Origin: an uncultured Clostridium sp.
GTDB lineage: Bacteria; Bacillota; Clostridia; Lachnospirales; Lachnospiraceae
Assembly: GCA_947575275.1 (NCBI GenBank)
Contig: CANPMS010000009.1
Span: 1-58,618, forward strand
Reading direction: 5' to 3'
Length of the DNA: 58,618 nt
Program-made: the position numbers and the translations under genes
Shown: positions 7,772 through 16,452 of the stretch, piece after piece
How the letters are laid out: every line of letters begins with the position of its first letter
How positions within the stretch are numbered: the first letter of the stretch is position 1
The notes under the pieces: model-generated
What the model was told of the DNA's origin: nothing
Database searches by the model: none
The model's input: the letters and a program-made list of their open reading frames with translations, nothing else

Positions 7772-9319
7772 ATGGATAAGAGACCAGTGGTATTAATGAT
7801 TCTCGATGGATATGGACTCAATGACAAACGTGAAGCCAATGCTGTCTGCGAGGGAAAGACTCCAGTGATGGATCAGTTGATGAGCCATTGTCCTTTTGTG
7901 AAAGGTCAGGCCAGCGGTCAGGCAGTAGGTCTTCCTGATGGTCAGATGGGAAATTCCGAGGTGGGACATCTGAACATGGGTGCAGGACGTATTGTATACC
8001 AGGAACTGACTCGGATTACCAAGTCCATTCAGGATGGAGATTTCTTTGATAATAAGGCATTTGGCGCTGCGGTGGAAAATTGTAAGAAGAATGATTCAGC
8101 ACTTCATCTGTGCGGTCTGGTGTCCGATGGAGGCGTACACAGTCATATTACTCATATTTATGGTCTGCTGGAGCTGGCAAAGAGAAACGGTCTCTCAAAG
8201 GTATATGTAAATTGTTTCCTTGACGGGCGCGACACTCCTCCCACATCCGGCAAAGAGTATGTTGCGGCTCTCGAAGCTAAAATGGCAGAGCTTGGGGTGG
8301 GAAAAGTGGCGATGGTATCGGGACGTTATTATGCCATGGATCGTGACAAGAACTGGGATCGTGTGAAGGCGGCTTACGATGCTATGACAAAGGGGGAAGG
8401 AAACACTAGTACCAGTGCAACCGCTGCAATTCAGGAATCCTACGATGAGGGAAAGACAGATGAGTTTGTGGCGCCTACCGTGATTACGGAGAACGGCGCT
8501 CCAGTGTCAACGATTCAGGACGGAGATTCTGTTATCTTCTATAATTTCCGCCCGGATCGGGCAAGGGAGATGACCCGTGCGTTCTGTGACCAGGAGTTTA
8601 CCGGCTTTGAGAGAGGCGGGCGTGTGGAAACCACCTTTGTGTGCTTTACCGACTATGATGAGACCATCGGCAACAAGCTGGTTGCTTTTGGGAAGGAGAG
8701 CATAGCCAATACGTTTGGAGCGTTTCTTGCGGCCCATGGGTTAAGGCAGGCGAGAGTTGCTGAGACCGAGAAATACGCCCATGTGACCTTCTTCTTCAAT
8801 GGCGGCATTGAGGAGCCGAATGAGGGAGAGGATCGTTATCTGATTCCGTCGCCCAAGGACGTTCCCACCTATGACTTAAAGCCCGAGATGAGCGCGCCGG
8901 CTGTTTGTGACAAGCTGGTGGAGTGCATCAAATCCGGAACGTATGATGTGATTATTATTAATTTTGCCAACCCGGATATGGTGGGGCACACTGGTGTGGA
9001 GCCCGCGGCAATCAGAGCGATTGAAATGGTAGATGAGTGTGTGGGAAGAACCGTAGATGCGATTAAGGAAGTGAACGGTGTACTGTTCATCTGTGCAGAT
9101 CATGGAAATGCTGAGCAGATGGTGGATTATGAGAGCGGTGAGCCTTTTACCGCCCATACGACTAATCCGGTTCCGTTTATTCTGGTGAATGCCGACCCGG
9201 CTTATAGGCTGAGAGAGGGCGGCTGTCTGGCTGATATTGCTCCCACATTGATTGAGCTGATGGGAATGGAGCAGCCGAAGGAAATGAGCGGAAAGTCGCT
9301 GCTGGTGAAAGAAAGATAG
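7772..9319 (+). CDS. gpmI: 2,3-bisphosphoglycerate-independent phosphoglycerate mutase
   Basis: This cytoplasmic glycolytic enzyme interconverts 3- and 2-phosphoglycerate using two manganese ions and a phosphoserine intermediate. The 515-residue length is typical. The metal-binding LMILDGYGLN lies at the N-terminus and the nucleophile Ser62 sits in GNSEVGHLNMGAGR. DGRDTPPTSG, FRPDRAREMTRA and the C-terminal metal motifs NPDMVGHTG and ADHGNAEQM are all present. The ATG at 7772 follows GGAG at a good distance. In many Firmicutes gpmI lies in a gap-pgk-tpi-gpmI-eno cluster; here it is alone with its own promoter and a following hairpin, so it is probably monocistronic. Confidence 0.97.
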   Translation: MDKRPVVLMILDGYGLNDKREANAVCEGKTPVMDQLMSHCPFVKGQASGQAVGLPDGQMGNSEVGHLNMGAGRIVYQELTRITKSIQDGDFFDNKAFGAAVENCKKNDSALHLCGLVSDGGVHSHITHIYGLLELAKRNGLSKVYVNCFLDGRDTPPTSGKEYVAALEAKMAELGVGKVAMVSGRYYAMDRDKNWDRVKAAYDAMTKGEGNTSTSATAAIQESYDEGKTDEFVAPTVITENGAPVSTIQDGDSVIFYNFRPDRAREMTRAFCDQEFTGFERGGRVETTFVCFTDYDETIGNKLVAFGKESIANTFGAFLAAHGLRQARVAETEKYAHVTFFFNGGIEEPNEGEDRYLIPSPKDVPTYDLKPEMSAPAVCDKLVECIKSGTYDVIIINFANPDMVGHTGVEPAAIRAIEMVDECVGRTVDAIKEVNGVLFICADHGNAEQMVDYESGEPFTAHTTNPVPFILVNADPAYRLREGGCLADIAPTLIELMGMEQPKEMSGKSLLVKER

Positions 9320-9333
9320 CTTCCAGAGCGGAA

Positions 9334-9372
9334 ACAGGCTGTGCATAAGATAGAGACTTACGCACAGCCTGT
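9334..9372. terminator. Hairpin between convergent gpmI and zinc-ribbon gene
   Basis: ACAGGCTGTGC (9334-9344) pairs perfectly with GCACAGCCTGT (9362-9372), and the pairing extends inward to TAAG/CTTA after one mismatch. It sits 15 bases after gpmI and 12 bases before the stop of the opposing gene. There is no strong U-tract on either side, so termination efficiency is uncertain. Confidence 0.6.
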
Positions 9373-9383
9373 CATACATAAGG

Positions 9384-9977
9384 TCAGTCTTCATACAACT
9401 TCCCATACAGATCCTCTGCCAGCGTATCTGCATACGACTGGTCAGCGATATGGTGGTTGGTAATGATAAGATCCTGGATTAAATCGAGACGTTTTAAGCT
9501 TAGTTCTTCCGGTCTCAGATCCCCGGATTCCCGTAAGATCTGCTCATCCAGTTCATTTCCGGTGTAAGAGGCAAGAAACCAATCAGTCAGCTGCCTGGTT
9601 ATAGCTTCCTCTTCTCCAATCAGTCCCCTGACTTTTTTTGCAGACCGGTTGGTGATATAAGCTGCATACAGAGGGATGAGTCCCAGCAGGGTGAGTATAC
9701 CTTTGATGATAAGATTAGCTGTTATAACATTCATCCAGCAGAGGACAGCCAAAATGGTTAAAGCGCTGCCCACCAGCAGGAAGGAGGCGGCAGAGGATTT
9801 TAAGTCGCTGTATTTTTGGGATTTGGTGACATAGATATAAGGCGAACCCATCTGAGAAATCCCATGAGCTTTATCGGTTGAGTCTGATTCTTTGGATTCC
9901 AGCAGCAGACCGCCGCAGTCACTGCAGGCGGTGATTCCTTCTATAAATTCCATATCGCATTTCGGACAGTAAGGCAT
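9384..9977 (-). CDS. Zinc-ribbon membrane protein, unknown function
   Basis: The 197-residue product opens with MPYCPKC and a second pair CSDC, giving Cys 4, 7, 18 and 21 in a zinc-ribbon arrangement. A polar linker, then two adjacent hydrophobic helices (about residues 58-78 and 85-106), anchor it in the membrane. The C-terminal 90 residues are acidic, helical and presumably cytoplasmic. I chose ATG 9977 because GGGGGAGG lies just upstream and the zinc ribbon begins there; a frame extension upstream to 10325 has no support. A TGATATAAT extended -10 (about 10015-10023) is the likely promoter. The family is uncharacterised. Confidence 0.8.
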   Translation of the reverse strand: MPYCPKCDMEFIEGITACSDCGGLLLESKESDSTDKAHGISQMGSPYIYVTKSQKYSDLKSSAASFLLVGSALTILAVLCWMNVITANLIIKGILTLLGLIPLYAAYITNRSAKKVRGLIGEEEAITRQLTDWFLASYTGNELDEQILRESGDLRPEELSLKRLDLIQDLIITNHHIADQSYADTLAEDLYGKLYED

Positions 9978-10105
9978 AGACAGTTCCTCCCCCTGAAATT
10001 TAAAAGATGATACGATTATATCATATAATCCGTAGAAAAACCACTTCCATTTCCGGTTAAAATGGGATAGAATAAGGAAAAGTATATAGTGAAGAAGGAT
10101 GGCAT

Positions 10106-11353
10106 ATGAGCATAATGATTTCGTTTTCCATGAAGCCCAGGAAGAGATGGCTTCCGGGAAGGCGTTGGAATACGCAGCGCATGCAGACGTTTTCCCAGGA
10201 ACTTGCAAAGGAACTGGGATATTATTGTAATGTAGTCGGTGAAGATGTAATATATGAATTTTGTCCTGAGGGATTTTTGTGGCTTGTCTGGAAAGAGAAC
10301 AGCATCGTGGGGGACTGTCAGACAAATATCGCAGGGCCGGGTTTTCATGCGGCGGTAATCCATTTTTTGGAGCTTTATGCCTCGCGGAGCGGACTTTCGC
10401 TGTTTGTCCAGGACAACACAGGATATTACGAAGACCGGGATTTCCTGAAGATGCGGAAAGACCATTTTTATGACTGGTTTACGGCTTTGATGACACAGAT
10501 TCTGAAGCGCCGGGATCAGATGGAGAGACTGGTTGTGTGCTGGCCGACGGACTATTACCTGCCAGAGAAGAAAAATGGTATGGTGCTTACTCATATCCGC
10601 CAGTTTCCATTTACAGAGATTGCAGCAATGATGAGCTCTGGGCTCTCCATGACTTTTGCAAAGGATTTCTTTGTTTGGAATGAGCAGGAGAAGGATGCCT
10701 ATTACTACCGCAACTGTGCGCTGGTACTGATGAATCAAAAGTGTTATTTTATGCCTTCCAGCCGCAGTGAACAGGATGAAGCAATCAATGGAAACATTAT
10801 TGAGCTGTTGGAGAAGGCCCTTGCAATGAAGCCGGATATTCCGTTTCCTAAAACATCATATCTGGAGCTGTGCGGACTGGCGGCAAAGAAGCCGGTAGAT
10901 GTCAGTTGTGTGAGGGAGCTGGCACAAGAGATTGATATAGGCTGCCGGAAGGGGCTTTTATTCCGCACCATTGGCCGTATGCAGTTTGCAGTTCCCGGAA
11001 ATTTTCTCCATGATGATGCCCGGGGCGGCAATGCGGAGCGATACTACGACGGTCAGATGCAGGGAGGACACGATTATTATATATGTGCGGTGAATACAGA
11101 GTATGAGGCATGCTTCCAGGAGCATTCCTTTAAAAAGGACAATGTACAGGAAACCCTGGAGTTTGAACATAGGAAGGCAAAGTATAAGGTGGCTGTATAC
11201 ACCCCTGGTGAGAGAGAGGGAAAAACTGTCTGCTCAGTGGCTGCACAGGTGATTTATAAAAATCAGATGACAGTTATCAGTATTTATTACGAGAATCCAA
11301 ACGATCAGACCTGGGCAATTAATTTAATCCGGAAGGTGGAGCCAGTCATCTGA
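10106..11353 (+). CDS. Conserved-looking cytoplasmic protein, function not recognised
   Basis: The 415-residue product has no signal peptide, membrane helix or nucleotide-binding loop that I can see. Notable segments are DTNIAGPGFH-like TNIAGPGFHAAVIHFLELYA (about residue 73), an aromatic-rich stretch DNTGYYEDRDFLKMRKDHFYDWF, and a C-terminal half with alternating beta-like segments ending ISIYYENPNDQTWAINLIRKV. The balance of charged and aromatic residues suggests a folded globular protein. ATG 10106 follows GAAGGA at about eight bases. It precedes an ABC exporter by 47 bp on the same strand, so the two could be co-transcribed. I assign no function. Confidence 0.75.
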   Translation: MSIMISFSMKPRKRWLPGRRWNTQRMQTFSQELAKELGYYCNVVGEDVIYEFCPEGFLWLVWKENSIVGDCQTNIAGPGFHAAVIHFLELYASRSGLSLFVQDNTGYYEDRDFLKMRKDHFYDWFTALMTQILKRRDQMERLVVCWPTDYYLPEKKNGMVLTHIRQFPFTEIAAMMSSGLSMTFAKDFFVWNEQEKDAYYYRNCALVLMNQKCYFMPSSRSEQDEAINGNIIELLEKALAMKPDIPFPKTSYLELCGLAAKKPVDVSCVRELAQEIDIGCRKGLLFRTIGRMQFAVPGNFLHDDARGGNAERYYDGQMQGGHDYYICAVNTEYEACFQEHSFKKDNVQETLEFEHRKAKYKVAVYTPGEREGKTVCSVAAQVIYKNQMTVISIYYENPNDQTWAINLIRKVEPVI

Positions 11354-11400
11354 CGGAAGCCTGCTAGTCATAAGAAACAGAGATAGAAGGAGTTACAGGA

Positions 11401-13170
11401 ATGAGGACATCGGCGTTGATGAAACGGTTTGCTCCGTATTATAAACGATATTGGAAAACTATGGTATTTGATTTGTTCTGTGCATCGCTCACAACGATAT
11501 GTGAGCTGATACTTCCTATGATTCTGCGCTATATTACGAATCAGGGGATGCAGGATATTACGTCTATTACTGCGGGAGTAATTTTGCAGATTGCGGCTCT
11601 GTACTTTGGACTGCGAATTGTGGATGGTCTGGCCGCATTTTATATGGCGTACACAGGGCATGTGATGGGAGCGCGGATTGAGACAGATATGCGCCAGGAT
11701 GCGTTTGAGCATCTTCAAAAGCTGTCTGACAGCTATTTTAACAATACAAAGGTTGGGCAGATTATGGCCCGGATTACCAGCGATTTGTTTGACGTGACGG
11801 AATTTGCCCATCACTGCCCGGAAGAGTTTTTTATTGCTGGTATTAAGGCAATCATTGCCTTTGTAGTGCTGGCGGGAATAAATCTTCCACTGACAGTCAT
11901 CATTTTCGTGTTTGTCCCGATTATGGCGGTTTCCTGTACTTATTTTAACTTAAAGGTGAGAGAGGCATTCAAACAGCAGAGGTTCCAAATTGGTGAGCTG
12001 AACGCCAAGATAGAGGACAATCTTCTGGGGAACCGGGTGGTGCGCGCCTTTGCTAATCAGGATATTGAGATTGAAAAGTTCCGGGAGGATAATCAGGCAT
12101 TTCTCGGTATCAAGCGGGAGACTTATAAGTATATGGCGGCGTTTCAGGATACGATCCGCATGTTTGACGGTCTGATGTACACGGTGGTTATCCTTGCCGG
12201 CGGCATCTTTATGGTGAAGAGGCTGATTGAGCCGGGGGATTTAGTAGCATACACGTTGTATGTAACCACACTGCTGGCAACAATCCGAAGAATTATTGAG
12301 TTTGCGGAGCAGTTTCAGCGCGGTATGACCGGCATTGAGCGTTTTGTGGAAATCATGGACTCCACGGTAGAAATTCTGGATGAGCCGGGCGCAGAGCCTA
12401 TGGAGCACATTGAGGGCGGGATTAGCTTTAACCATGTGAGTTTCGAGTATCCGGATGACCACACCCCGGTTTTAAATGACATCACCCTGGATATTCGCCC
12501 GGGAGAGAAGGTAGCGCTTGTGGGACCCTCAGGCGGAGGAAAGACAACGCTCTGCAGCCTGATCCCGCGGTTTTATGATACCACTGGAGGCAAGATTTAT
12601 ATTGATGGGCGGGAGTTAAAAGGAATTACATTGCAAAGTCTGCGCTCCAATATCGGAATTGTGCAGCAGGACGTTTACCTGTTCTCAGGTTCGGTTTATG
12701 ATAACATTTCCTATGGACGCCCGGAGGCTTCCAGGGAGGAAGTGGTGCAGGCGGCGAAGCTTGCCGGCGCTCACGAATTTATCAGCCAGCTGAAAAACGG
12801 TTATGATACCTATGTGGGCGAGCGGGGGGTGAAGCTGTCAGGAGGTCAGAAGCAGCGCATCAGCATTGCCCGTGTATTCCTTAAAAATCCGCCAATCCTG
12901 ATTTTGGACGAGGCGACCTCAGCATTGGATAATGAGAGTGAGTATGTGGTTTCCCAGTCTCTGGAGCGTCTGGCAGAGGGCAGAACGACTGTAACCATCG
13001 CCCACCGTCTGACCACAATCCAGAATGCAGACCGGATTTTAGTGCTCTCGGATGGAAAGATTGCGGAGGAGGGCAGCCATCAAAAGCTGCTGGAGAAAAA
13101 AGGAATTTACTATCAATTATATATGTCGGTGCAGAACCGGACAGATGGATTTCTGGCGGAAGGAGAATGA
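11401..13170 (+). CDS. ABC-type exporter, fused membrane and ATPase domains
   Basis: The 589-residue half-transporter has about six membrane helices in its first 310 residues and an ATPase domain after. The ATPase has Walker A GPSGGGKTT (about 373), Q-loop IGIVQQD, signature LSGGQKQRIS (about 478), Walker B ILILDEATSALD (about 500) and H-loop TIAHRLTT. It belongs to the MsbA/lipid and drug exporter class and should act as a homodimer, since no partner half-transporter is adjacent. ATG 11401 follows AGAAGGAG. The next gene (degV type) starts one base after its stop, so they form an operon. The substrate cannot be read from sequence. Confidence 0.93.
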   Translation: MRTSALMKRFAPYYKRYWKTMVFDLFCASLTTICELILPMILRYITNQGMQDITSITAGVILQIAALYFGLRIVDGLAAFYMAYTGHVMGARIETDMRQDAFEHLQKLSDSYFNNTKVGQIMARITSDLFDVTEFAHHCPEEFFIAGIKAIIAFVVLAGINLPLTVIIFVFVPIMAVSCTYFNLKVREAFKQQRFQIGELNAKIEDNLLGNRVVRAFANQDIEIEKFREDNQAFLGIKRETYKYMAAFQDTIRMFDGLMYTVVILAGGIFMVKRLIEPGDLVAYTLYVTTLLATIRRIIEFAEQFQRGMTGIERFVEIMDSTVEILDEPGAEPMEHIEGGISFNHVSFEYPDDHTPVLNDITLDIRPGEKVALVGPSGGGKTTLCSLIPRFYDTTGGKIYIDGRELKGITLQSLRSNIGIVQQDVYLFSGSVYDNISYGRPEASREEVVQAAKLAGAHEFISQLKNGYDTYVGERGVKLSGGQKQRISIARVFLKNPPILILDEATSALDNESEYVVSQSLERLAEGRTTVTIAHRLTTIQNADRILVLSDGKIAEEGSHQKLLEKKGIYYQLYMSVQNRTDGFLAEGE

Positions 13171-13171
13171 T

Positions 13172-14065
13172 ATGAAAACAGCAGTAGTAACGGACAGCAA
13201 CAGTGGAATTACCCAGGCCCAGTCAGGTGAGCTGGGTGTGTATGTACTGCCCATGCCATTTATGATTCATGGTGAGACCTACGAGGAGGACATCAGCTTG
13301 ACCCAGGAGCAATTTTACACGCGCCTTGACGAGGGTGCGGAGATTTCAACCTCCCAGCCTTCCCCAGAAACAGTGATGGGGCTGTGGGACAGGCTGTTGC
13401 AGGAGTATGATGAGATTGTGCATATTCCCATGTCCAGCGGTTTAAGCGGCTCCTGTCAGACTGCTATGATGCTGGCGGAGGATTATGACGGAAAGGTGAG
13501 TGTTGTCAACAATCAGAGAATTTCCATTACCCAGCGTCAGTCTGCACTGGACGCTGTAGAGTTGGCGGCGGCAGGCTTTTCGGCGGCGCAGATTAAGGAA
13601 ATTCTGGAGCGAACAAAGATGGACTCCAGTATCTATATCACTTTGGATACACTGAAGTATTTGAAGAAGGGAGGCAGGATTACACCGGCTGCTGCTGCGC
13701 TTGGCACACTTTTAAAAATTAAGCCTGTGCTCCAAATTCAGGGGGATAAGCTGGATTCTTTTTCAAAAGTGAGAACCATGAAGCAGGCCCGTGCTGCCAT
13801 GATTGGTGCGGTGGAGAACGACCTTAAGACACGGTTTGACAATCTGGACGCTTCAAATGTGTGGATTGCAGTGGCTCACACCATGAACTATGAGGCGGCC
13901 CAGGACTTTGCTCAGCAGCTTCAGGAGCTGTTTCCGAAAAATGTGGGGATCTATGTGGCGCCGCTTTCCTTAAGTGTTGCCTGTCACATTGGTCCTGGTT
14001 CACTGGCAATCGCATGTACGAAAAAACTGGATATAGAGGCGGAACGTAAAAATTATGGTTTATAA
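13172..14065 (+). CDS. DegV family fatty-acid-binding protein
   Basis: The 297-residue product has the DegV signatures: VTDSNSGI near the N-terminus, ISTSQPSPE, the HIPMSSGLSGSCQTA loop and DTLKYLKKGGRI. Family members such as FakB bind one fatty acid in a buried pocket and present it to the kinase FakA; whether a fakA exists here is not visible. ATG 13172 starts one base after the ABC transporter stop, with the GGAG of the transporter's last codons as binding site. Its end overlaps the start of the histidine kinase by 11 bases. The lipid-binding role is family knowledge. Confidence 0.9.
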   Translation: MKTAVVTDSNSGITQAQSGELGVYVLPMPFMIHGETYEEDISLTQEQFYTRLDEGAEISTSQPSPETVMGLWDRLLQEYDEIVHIPMSSGLSGSCQTAMMLAEDYDGKVSVVNNQRISITQRQSALDAVELAAAGFSAAQIKEILERTKMDSSIYITLDTLKYLKKGGRITPAAAALGTLLKIKPVLQIQGDKLDSFSKVRTMKQARAAMIGAVENDLKTRFDNLDASNVWIAVAHTMNYEAAQDFAQQLQELFPKNVGIYVAPLSLSVACHIGPGSLAIACTKKLDIEAERKNYGL

Positions 14066-15506
14066 TCTGAAAAAGCTGCTGTTTTTCTTTAGACAGCAGT
14101 TTACTGTCAGCCTGAAAGTGCCCATTGTGGCGCTTCTTCTGGTGTTTGGTATAGCTCCGATGTTTCTGTGCACAAAGACTGTTTTAAGTTCCATTCGTCA
14201 GAATCAGATTGACGCGCATATGGTAGAGGTTCAGAATCAGTGTCAGATTTTGAGCAGTAAGATGACCAGATCAGGGTATTTGACCGGGGAGGATCGCGGC
14301 AGCTTAAACAGTGAAATTGAGACCATAGCGGACGTGTATAGTGGTCGTATTGTGGTGGTCGACCGGGATTTCCGCATTGTTCAGGATACGTTTCATATAG
14401 CCGAGAAGCGGATGCATATCGCAGAAGAGGTTATCCGATGCTTTCAGGGAGAGGGAAGCAGCAAATATAATAAGGATAAATGCTATTTTGCTCAGGCGCT
14501 TCCCATTTATGGGGCTTCTGAGGACAAAAATATTGAGGGTGTGCTGGTGATTACCGCCTCCACTGAATCAATTATTCAATTGGCAGATGCAGTAGAGGGT
14601 AAAGTGCTTTTGTTTCAGATTATTGTGTCCCTTTTGCTGGTTATTCTGGCGGCTACTGCGGCAGTGCTGCTGGTTCGGCCATTTAAGGATTTTCAGGGAA
14701 AGTTAAATCATGTGGAGCAGGGGGCGCTTGACACGGACATCAGCGCCAATACATACCGAGAGACAAGGGAGATTTCCCAATCGGTGGCGCGTACCATTAC
14801 CAAATTGCAGGAGGTGGATCAGTCCCGGCAGGAATTTGTGTCCAATGTGTCCCATGAGTTGAAAACTCCAATTACTTCCATTCGTGTGCTGGCAGATTCT
14901 CTAATGGGGATGGGTGAGGTGCCGGTGGAGCTGTACCGGGAGTTTATGGAGGATATTTCCGATGAGATTGACCGGGAGAGCAAGATTATTGATGATTTAC
15001 TGTCGCTGGTAAAGATGGATAAGTCTGAGGCAGAGTTAAATATTACTCAGGTGGATCTGAATATGCTGGTGGAGCAGATTTTAAAGCGTTTAAGACCCAT
15101 TGCCAACAGGCAGAAGGTGGAGCTGATTTTTGAGAGTATCCGGGAAGTGACTGCTGATGTGGATGAGATGAAACTGTCCCTTGCAATTTCCAATCTGGTG
15201 GAAAACGCCATTAAATACAATATGGAGGAGGGATGGGTTCGGGTAACCCTGGATGCTGACCATAAATTTTTCTACCTGAAAGTTGCTGATTCGGGAATCG
15301 GAATTCCCGAGGAGGTACAGGGACGGATTTTTGACAGGTTTTATCGTGTGGACAAGGCCCGTTCTCGTGAGACCGGCGGAAGCGGACTGGGGCTTGCCAT
15401 TACGCGGAATGTAGTGTTAATGCACCGGGGAGCAATTAAATTGAACAGCAAGGAGGGAGAGGGGAGTACCTTTACGGTTCGGATTCCGTTAAATTATATT
15501 GTATAG
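14055..15506 (+). CDS. Membrane sensor histidine kinase without an adjacent response regulator
   Basis: The 483-residue protein has a membrane helix near residues 20-40, an extracytoplasmic sensor domain, a second helix near 190-212, a HAMP region, a HisKA domain with HELKTPITS (phospho-acceptor His about 266) and a HATPase domain with NLVENAIKYN, DSGIGIPEE, FDRFYRVD and GGSGLGLAI. This architecture is close to the WalK/PhoR group. Two-component kinases normally sit beside a response regulator gene, but neither neighbour is one, so the partner must lie elsewhere. Its start lies inside the end of the degV-type gene, and the next gene starts 13 bases after its stop, so these genes are likely translated as a unit. 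Confidence 0.93.
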   Translation: MVYNLKKLLFFFRQQFTVSLKVPIVALLLVFGIAPMFLCTKTVLSSIRQNQIDAHMVEVQNQCQILSSKMTRSGYLTGEDRGSLNSEIETIADVYSGRIVVVDRDFRIVQDTFHIAEKRMHIAEEVIRCFQGEGSSKYNKDKCYFAQALPIYGASEDKNIEGVLVITASTESIIQLADAVEGKVLLFQIIVSLLLVILAATAAVLLVRPFKDFQGKLNHVEQGALDTDISANTYRETREISQSVARTITKLQEVDQSRQEFVSNVSHELKTPITSIRVLADSLMGMGEVPVELYREFMEDISDEIDRESKIIDDLLSLVKMDKSEAELNITQVDLNMLVEQILKRLRPIANRQKVELIFESIREVTADVDEMKLSLAISNLVENAIKYNMEEGWVRVTLDADHKFFYLKVADSGIGIPEEVQGRIFDRFYRVDKARSRETGGSGLGLAITRNVVLMHRGAIKLNSKEGEGSTFTVRIPLNYIV

Positions 15507-15519
15507 CAGGAGGAATATG

Positions 15520-16452
15520 ATGAGACGATTGTGGAAGAACGGTCTTCTTTTAGCAGCGCTTCTTCTGGCTGTGGGGCTAATGGGCTGTGGCAGACAGCAA
15601 GAGCCGTTGAGTGAGGATGAGCATACCTATCAGGTCTATTATCTGAATTCCTCCATGACCAGGCTGGTGGAAAGAGAATACCGGACAAAGACGGTAGATA
15701 CGAAGTTTCTTGTGGAGGAGTTGATGGAGAGCCTGATGAATGTACCTGCAGATTTGGAGGCGCAGGTGGCTCTTTCGGAGAAGGTGGTGTATCAGGGCTG
15801 CCGCAAAGAAGGAATGGTTCTCTATCTGTTTTTTGACAATAACTATACCAGCATGAAACCCTACCGGGAAATTTTAAGCCGGGCGGCGCTGACCAGGACA
15901 TTGACCCAGATTCCGGGGGTGGATTATATTAGTATTTATTCCGGGGATCAGCCGCTTCTTAATGCCAGCGGAATGCCGGTGGGGGCTTTGTCGGCCACGG
16001 ACTTTGTGGACAGTATCTCTGATGTCAATGCGTATGACCGGGAAGAACTGACACTGTATTTTACAGATGAAACGGGGGAGCTTCTGTATCCGGAAAAGCG
16101 AACGGTTATGCACAGTGTCAATACCTCTGTGGAGCGCGTCATTTTGGAGGAGCTTCTCAGCGGTCCGGAGACATCAGGGCTAAAGCCTACTCTGGATTCC
16201 GGCACGAAGCTTTTAAATGTTTCAGTGAATGAAAATGTATGTTACTTAAATTTTGACGCTTCTTTTTTAAGTAATCCATTGGAAGTAAGGGAATATATCC
16301 CGATTTATTCTATCGTAAATTCTCTCTCGGAGCTGTCCTCTGTCAGCAGAGTTCAGATTACGGTGAATGGGTCTCAGAATGAGGTTTTTCGGGATTTAAT
16401 TCCTTTAAACAGCATGTTTGAGAGGAATCTTGATTATATAGGAGGAATGTGA
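15520..16452 (+). CDS. GerMN domain lipoprotein
   Basis: The product of about 310 residues starts with a lipoprotein signal ending in LMGCGRQ and carries two GerMN-like repeats. One has DTKFLVEELMESLM and the other has SVERVILEELLSGP and VSVNENVCYLNFDASFL. GerM of Bacillus is a spore germination and cortex lipoprotein; in vegetative clostridia similar proteins may act in envelope maintenance. AGGAGG at 15508-15513 favours ATG 15520 over the ATG three bases earlier. The gene follows the sensor kinase and its TGA overlaps the GTG start of comEC. A link between kinase and lipoprotein, comparable to regulatory lipoproteins of other kinases, is inference. Confidence 0.87.
   Translation: MRRLWKNGLLLAALLLAVGLMGCGRQQEPLSEDEHTYQVYYLNSSMTRLVEREYRTKTVDTKFLVEELMESLMNVPADLEAQVALSEKVVYQGCRKEGMVLYLFFDNNYTSMKPYREILSRAALTRTLTQIPGVDYISIYSGDQPLLNASGMPVGALSATDFVDSISDVNAYDREELTLYFTDETGELLYPEKRTVMHSVNTSVERVILEELLSGPETSGLKPTLDSGTKLLNVSVNENVCYLNFDASFLSNPLEVREYIPIYSIVNSLSELSSVSRVQITVNGSQNEVFRDLIPLNSMFERNLDYIGGM

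Noticed and set aside
9978..10325. N-terminal extension of the zinc-ribbon protein
   Set aside because: It overlaps the divergent gene at 10106 and the intergenic promoter region; the zinc ribbon and a strong ribosome site begin at 9977.
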